A stretch of 64,000 bases of DNA from the NCBI RefSeq assembly GCF_900101545.1, contig NZ_FMZU01000017.1, forward strand, positions 124,001 through 188,000. The letters run 5' to 3'. Shown piece by piece: positions 60,067-64,000 of this stretch; positions within the stretch are counted from its first letter, which is position 1; each line of letters begins with the position of its first letter. The translations under genes were made by a program, and so were the position numbers. Source of the DNA: Variovorax sp. CF079 (GTDB lineage Bacteria > Pseudomonadota > Gammaproteobacteria > Burkholderiales > Burkholderiaceae_C). The notes below the pieces were generated by a model. That model saw only the letters and a list, made by a program, of their open reading frames with translations, made no database searches and was not told the DNA's origin.

Positions 60067-60107
60067 TCGCCCGAAGCGGCATGGTGCACCCGCTAAGCTA
60101 CGACGCC

Positions 60108-61214
60108 ATGAAGATTCTTTCCATCACGCCGACCTACTTCCCCGAGATCGGAGGCATCGAGTCCGTCGTGCGGGAACTCGCGGTACGCAACTCGAGCCAG
60201 GGCAGCCAGGTCGACATCGCGCACGTGTCCGCCAAGCACACGGGGTTTTCGGTCGGCGAGCTGGACGGCATCAAGGTGTTCCGGGTGCCGGTGCTGGGCA
60301 ACCGCCTGGCCGGCTATGCGCGCGAGCTCGGCCGGCTTGCCGCCGGCTACGACCTGCTGCACGTGCACGATCCGCAACTGATGATGCTCACCGGCAACGT
60401 GCTGCTTCAATGCCGCGACATCCCCGCCGTGCTGAGTACGCACGGCGGCTTTCGCCACACGGCCAAACACGGCGCGATCAAGTGGCTGCACGAGCGCGTG
60501 CTGATGCGCCGCCTGCTGCGCCGCTACCGGAAGATCCTCGCGAGCAGCGAATCCGACAAGGCCTACTTCAGCCATTTCTCGAACAGGGTCGAGAAATGCG
60601 AGAACGGCATCGCGTACTCGAAGTTCCAGGGCGGGCGCCTCACCGGCCCGCCCGACCCCACCAAGTGGATCTACTGGGGTCGCTGGTCGCGCAACAAGCG
60701 CATCGACGCGGTCATCGACACCGTGGCCATGGCAAGGCACCAGGGGATCAAGATCGACCTGCTGATCGCCGGGCCCGATTTCGACAACCTGGGCGAATCG
60801 CTGCAGGCGCAGATCGGCGCCCTCCAGCTTGATGACTCGGTCAGGCTGCATCCTTACATCGAAGACGCCGCCCTGCTGCAGGAGCTGCAGCAGCGCACGG
60901 TCTTCGTCACGGGCAGCGAGTATGAGGGCTTCGGCATCGGCATCCTGGAGGCGATGGCCGCCGGCAAGATCGTGCTGTGCCGCGACATGGCGCCGATCAA
61001 CGGCTTCGTCGAGCGCTCAGTCAACGGGTTCTTCCTCGATTTCGACATCGGCGCCAAGGATCTGGCCGTGGTGCGCGAGGTCGCGAGCCTCGACGGCGAG
61101 CGCTGCACCGCGATGTCGATGGCCGCGCAGCAGCGGGCCAAGCGCTACGACTGGGAGGTCGTCGCCGAGACCTTCTCGGCGCATTACGCAGAGGCGCTCG
61201 CGGCAGGCCGCTAA
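60108..61214 (+). CDS. Family 4 glycosyltransferase
   Basis: 368 residues with two Rossmann-like domains of the GT-B fold. N-terminal: MKILSITPTYFPEIGGIESV and YDLLHVHDPQLMMLTG. C-terminal: WIYWGRWSRNKRIDAVIDTV and the EX7E-type motif GSEYEGFGIGILEAMAAGKI. It transfers a sugar from a nucleotide donor, retaining type, most likely for a surface polysaccharide. The ATG at 60108 gives the family N-terminus; the ATG at 60081 is not supported. It stands alone, divergent from cydD and convergent with the acyltransferase. Confidence 0.9.
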   Translation: MKILSITPTYFPEIGGIESVVRELAVRNSSQGSQVDIAHVSAKHTGFSVGELDGIKVFRVPVLGNRLAGYARELGRLAAGYDLLHVHDPQLMMLTGNVLLQCRDIPAVLSTHGGFRHTAKHGAIKWLHERVLMRRLLRRYRKILASSESDKAYFSHFSNRVEKCENGIAYSKFQGGRLTGPPDPTKWIYWGRWSRNKRIDAVIDTVAMARHQGIKIDLLIAGPDFDNLGESLQAQIGALQLDDSVRLHPYIEDAALLQELQQRTVFVTGSEYEGFGIGILEAMAAGKIVLCRDMAPINGFVERSVNGFFLDFDIGAKDLAVVREVASLDGERCTAMSMAAQQRAKRYDWEVVAETFSAHYAEALAAGR

Positions 61215-61226
61215 GAAGCCAGGAAG

Positions 61227-62366
61227 CTACGAAGAGGCCACCGCGCCGCAGACCAGCAGGCCCGCAAACAAGGCCAGCACCGCGCGCCAGGTGGCGGGCC
61301 GCGACTCCACCCACCGGTAGAGCAGCATCGCCGCGACGATCGACAGCGCGAAGGTGGCCAGGAGGCCGATCAGGTCGACCCAGGGCCCGTCGGGCGCGAG
61401 CCGGTCGAACGCCGCGCTCACCAGCAGCAGCACCGGAAAGTGGATCAGGAACAGTGAGTACGAGATGCGCCCCAGCCGCAGCAGCGGCTGCGCGAGCGGC
61501 GGCCATGCGGCCGGCTCGGGCCCGGCGCGGCGCTGGACCACAGCCAGCAGCAGCGCCGTGACCAGCGCCGTGGCGATGCGGCTGCGCCAGTCGAGCGCCA
61601 GGGCCGCGGCGCCGACCAGGAGCAGCAGCGCGATGCCGAACTGCCAGGTGCGTAGCCGCGTCGCGCGGCCGATCCAGAACACGCCCATGCCCAGGCCATA
61701 GGCGCCGAAGAAATAGAGCGCCGTGTCGTCGAGCTCTTCGTTGCGGTTGAACACAGCGAGAGAGGCGACGGCCAGCACCAGCACCAGCGCCACGGCGAGC
61801 CAGCGCGACCGCTCCGGCCGCAGGGACCAGCGCCGCTGCAGCAGTTCGGAAAAGCTGATCGCCGCGAGCGCCAGCACGAAGAGCTGGAAGTCGATCGCCA
61901 CGTACCAGACGCCGGTGGACAAGGCGTCGTAGCCGAGCAGATCCTGCAGCAGCAGCCCGTGCGCCAGCAGCTGCGCAATGCCCGGCGCCGCGGGCACCGC
62001 CTCGTCGTCGAGCCAGGGCCGCACCAGCGCGGCGACCAGCACGCTGAAGCTCAGTGCCGCCAGGTAGGGCATCGCAAGCCGGCCGTAGCGCTGGAACACG
62101 CGGACCAGCGGCCGGTCGACCCGCAGCACGCCGTCGGGCGCCAGGCTGCCCGCCGCCAGAAAACCGGCCAGCACCAGGAACACCTGCACCGCCAGCCGGC
62201 CATCCTGCGCCAGCCATTCGAACAGCCCCGGCGCGAGGGAGGACGCGCCTGCCGGCAAGGGCCCGTAGCGCGCGAGGTGGTGCCCGACGATCACGGCGCA
62301 GGCCAGGCCTTTCGCCGCATCGAGCAGCGGCAGGCGCGCCGCGGTGGCCGCGGTGTCAGAGCGCAA
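61227..62366 (-). CDS. Acyltransferase 3 family membrane protein
   Basis: 379 residues with about ten membrane segments. The N-terminal LPLLDAAKGLACAVIVGHHL with the catalytic-type His pair, RLAVQVFLVLAGFLAAGSLA, and LRLGRISYSLFLIHFPVLLL are the family marks. Members transfer acyl groups, often acetyl, to sugars of exopolysaccharides or antibiotics. It may modify the product of the adjacent glycosyltransferase, though the two are on opposite strands. The start overlaps the flavoprotein gene stop by 11 bases. Confidence 0.88.
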   Translation of the reverse strand: MRSDTAATAARLPLLDAAKGLACAVIVGHHLARYGPLPAGASSLAPGLFEWLAQDGRLAVQVFLVLAGFLAAGSLAPDGVLRVDRPLVRVFQRYGRLAMPYLAALSFSVLVAALVRPWLDDEAVPAAPGIAQLLAHGLLLQDLLGYDALSTGVWYVAIDFQLFVLALAAISFSELLQRRWSLRPERSRWLAVALVLVLAVASLAVFNRNEELDDTALYFFGAYGLGMGVFWIGRATRLRTWQFGIALLLLVGAAALALDWRSRIATALVTALLLAVVQRRAGPEPAAWPPLAQPLLRLGRISYSLFLIHFPVLLLVSAAFDRLAPDGPWVDLIGLLATFALSIVAAMLLYRWVESRPATWRAVLALFAGLLVCGAVASS

Positions 62367-63318
62367 GGCGGCGCCGAGCCTCGTCGTACTCGCGCTTGAG
62401 CTTGTCGATGAAAGCGGCGGCGCTCGCGACCTCGGTCACGGCGCCGATGCCCTGGCCCGAACCCCAGATGTCCTTCCAGGCCTTGGCCTTGCTGCCGTCG
62501 CCGCCGCCGAAATTCATGGTCTTGAGCTCGCCCTGCGGCAGGTTGGCCGGGTCCATGCCGGCGGCCACGATGCTGGGCGCGAGGTAGTTGCCGTGCACGC
62601 CGGTGAACAGGTTCGAATAGACGATGTCGTCGGAGGTGCCGTCGACGATGGCCTGCTTGTACTCGGCGCTGGCGCGCGCCTCCTCGGTGGCGATGAAGGC
62701 AGTGCCGATGTAGGCGAAGTCGGCGCCCATCGCCTGCGCCGCGAGCACCGCACCGCCCGTCGCGATCGAGCCCGACAAGGCGATCGGGCCATCGAACCAC
62801 TGGCGGATTTCCTGCACCAGGGCGAAGGGGCTCTTGATGCCCGCATGGCCACCGGCGCCGGCCGCCACGGCGATGATGCCGTCGGCGCCCTTCTCGATCG
62901 CCTTCCTCGCGAAGGCGTTGTTGATGATGTCGTGCAGCGTCACGCCGCCGTAGCTGTGGACCGCATCGTTGACGTCGGTGCGCGCGCCGAGCGAGGTGAT
63001 GACGATCGGCACCTTGTACTTCACGACCATCGCCATGTCATGCTCGAGGCGGTCGTTGCTCTTGTGCACGATCTGGTTGATGGCGAAGGGCGCGGCCGGC
63101 TTGTCCGGATTCGCCTTGTTGTACGCCGCGAGCTCTTCGGTGATCTCGGCCAGCCAGTCTTCGAGCTGCGACGCGGGTCGCGCGTTGAGCGCAGGCATCG
63201 CGCCGACGACGCCGGCCTTGCACTGCGCGATCACGAGCTTGGGGTTGCTGATGATGAACAGCGGCGAGCCGATGATCGGCAGCGGGAGATTGGCGAGTAC
63301 GGAAGGCAGCTTGGACAT
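62356..63318 (-). CDS. NAD(P)H-dependent flavin oxidoreductase, nitronate monooxygenase-like
   Basis: 320 residues. An FMN-binding barrel of the 2-nitropropane dioxygenase family: LPLPIIGSPLFIISNPKLVI at the N-terminus, GADGIIAVAAGAGGHAGIKS holding the His next to the flavin, SGSIATGGAVLAAQAMGADF for the phosphate site, and AYIGTAFIATEEARASAEYK. These enzymes oxidise nitronates or act on 2-enoates and quinones. Position next to an acyl-CoA dehydrogenase gene suggests a lipid or organic-acid role. Confidence 0.88.
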   Translation of the reverse strand: MSKLPSVLANLPLPIIGSPLFIISNPKLVIAQCKAGVVGAMPALNARPASQLEDWLAEITEELAAYNKANPDKPAAPFAINQIVHKSNDRLEHDMAMVVKYKVPIVITSLGARTDVNDAVHSYGGVTLHDIINNAFARKAIEKGADGIIAVAAGAGGHAGIKSPFALVQEIRQWFDGPIALSGSIATGGAVLAAQAMGADFAYIGTAFIATEEARASAEYKQAIVDGTSDDIVYSNLFTGVHGNYLAPSIVAAGMDPANLPQGELKTMNFGGGDGSKAKAWKDIWGSGQGIGAVTEVASAAAFIDKLKREYDEARRRLAL

Positions 63319-63346
63319 GGGGTCTCCGGATGTTGACTGACTGGAT

Positions 63347-64000
63347 TCAGAAAGCGTCGAGCGCCAGCGCCGTCACGCTCTCGGCGCCATCGACGATGCT
63401 GTCGCGCAGGCCGGGCGCCTTGTTGAGGATGTGCTCGGCATAGAAGCGCGCGGTGGCGATCTTGGCGTTCATGAAGGCGGTGTCGGTGCCGGCGTTGGCG
63501 AGCGCTTCGGCCACCAGCAGCGAGCGCGCGAGCTGCCAGCCGGCCACCAGGTTGCCCGCCAGCATCAGATAGGGCACGCTGCCCGCGAACACGGCATTGG
63601 CTGATTTCGGTCCGGCCTTGGTCTGGCCGACGACGAAGTCGACCACGTCGACGAAGGCCTGGCGCGCGGCCGTGAGGCGCTTGCCCACAGCACGCGCGGC
63701 GTCGCTGCCCTGCTTCGCGAGCTCGGCCTCGGTCTGCTCGATCTGCGCGGCAATGGCCTTCGCGGTCTGGCCGCCGTCGCGCGCGGTCTTGCGGCCCACC
63801 AGGTCGTTGGCCTGGATCGCCGTCGTGCCTTCGTAGATGGTGAGGATCTTGGCATCGCGCAGGTACTGCGCCGCGCCGGTCTCCTCGATGAAGCCCATGC
63901 CGCCGTGCACCTGCACGCCGAGCGAGGCGACCTCCAGGCTCATCTCGGTGCTATAGCCCTTGACCAGCGGCACCATGAATTCGTAGAAGGCCTGGTTCTG
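63347..64000 (-). CDS. Acyl-CoA dehydrogenase, C-terminal part (runs off the window)
   Basis: The frame is open to the right edge; 217 codons and the stop are present. The last helical domain of the acyl-CoA dehydrogenase fold is clear: LGVQVHGGMGFIEETGAAQY and AKILTIYEGTTAIQANDLVG hold the adenine-contacting GG and the TIYEGT motif with the catalytic-type Glu. A further helical extension of about 120 residues (ARAVGKRLTAARQAFVDVVD) marks the long DUF-type C-terminus of the AidB/FadE-like group. It lies 28 bases upstream of the flavoprotein gene on the same strand. Confidence 0.9.
   Translation of the reverse strand, partial: QNQAFYEFMVPLVKGYSTEMSLEVASLGVQVHGGMGFIEETGAAQYLRDAKILTIYEGTTAIQANDLVGRKTARDGGQTAKAIAAQIEQTEAELAKQGSDAARAVGKRLTAARQAFVDVVDFVVGQTKAGPKSANAVFAGSVPYLMLAGNLVAGWQLARSLLVAEALANAGTDTAFMNAKIATARFYAEHILNKAPGLRDSIVDGAESVTALALDAF

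Overview
The window is high-GC DNA with very dense coding, frequent ATGA and TGATG overlaps, and repeat types I associate with Comamonadaceae. The gene content (TRAP and Liv-type transporters, many LysR and IclR regulators, beta-ketoadipate genes, tandem glycine riboswitch before gcvT, cydX-type bd oxidase operon) fits a Variovorax-like betaproteobacterium. The genus is an inference from protein style and gene order; no rRNA or tRNA gene is visible. I found no prophage, insertion sequence, CRISPR array or replication origin; the only clearly broken gene is a PIN-domain fragment.

Layout. 1-508: end of an RskA-like anti-sigma factor. 722-3574: TRAP transporter dctPQM, with a hairpin terminator between dctP and dctQ. 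3656-5233: two poorly characterised proteins. 5268-10010: tandem glycine riboswitch and gcvTHP. 10084-14081: an ECF42-type sigma factor with four DGPF/YciI-type genes and a SET-domain gene. 14089-18105: a DUF3014 membrane protein and a two-component NitT/TauT-like ABC system without a binding protein. 18169-21401: a class V aminotransferase, a divergent LysR regulator and an orphan amino-acid binding protein. 21516-25083: an MFS exporter, a CMD-family protein, a LysR regulator and an ICL/PEP mutase-family enzyme. 25185-36564: a 13-gene operon for uptake and breakdown of a hydroaromatic or aromatic acid, with a divergent IclR regulator and an MHS-family symporter nearby (to 39027). 39357-45219: a ROK regulator, a ribose-type sugar ABC transporter and a PfkB kinase. 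45225-49473: PIN fragment, two MFS transporters and aroC. 49529-52404: a second ECF42 cluster with two YciI genes, an SRPBCC gene and an ArsR gene. 52504-60010: a cupin gene, a GbsR/MarR regulator and the cydDCABX operon. 60108-64000: a glycosyltransferase, an acyltransferase, a nitronate monooxygenase-like flavoprotein and the C-terminal part of an acyl-CoA dehydrogenase.

The main new content is regulatory. Four sets of short sequences recur in front of genes that plausibly belong together. (1) TGTCGA-N17-CGAC lies before three transcription units of the two ECF42/YciI clusters. (2) A bipartite element with identical spacing lies before the aminotransferase and the orphan binding protein, on both sides of one LysR gene. 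(3) A 13-mer is shared by the IclR/operon intergenic region and the region upstream of the MHS symporter. (4) A palindrome before cydD recurs, 14 of 18 bases, in the promoter of the GbsR-type gene that ends next to the same operon. Each assigns a target set to a regulator and can be tested directly.

The 13-gene operon links a Liv-type importer to two unusual shikimate-dehydrogenase-like enzymes, a dehydroshikimate dehydratase-like protein and pcaBCD. The protocatechuate dioxygenase (pcaGH) and the 3-oxoadipate steps are not in the window. Both dehydrogenase-like proteins keep the catalytic Lys-Asp pair but lack the serines that normally bind the shikimate carboxylate, so the true substrate is open.
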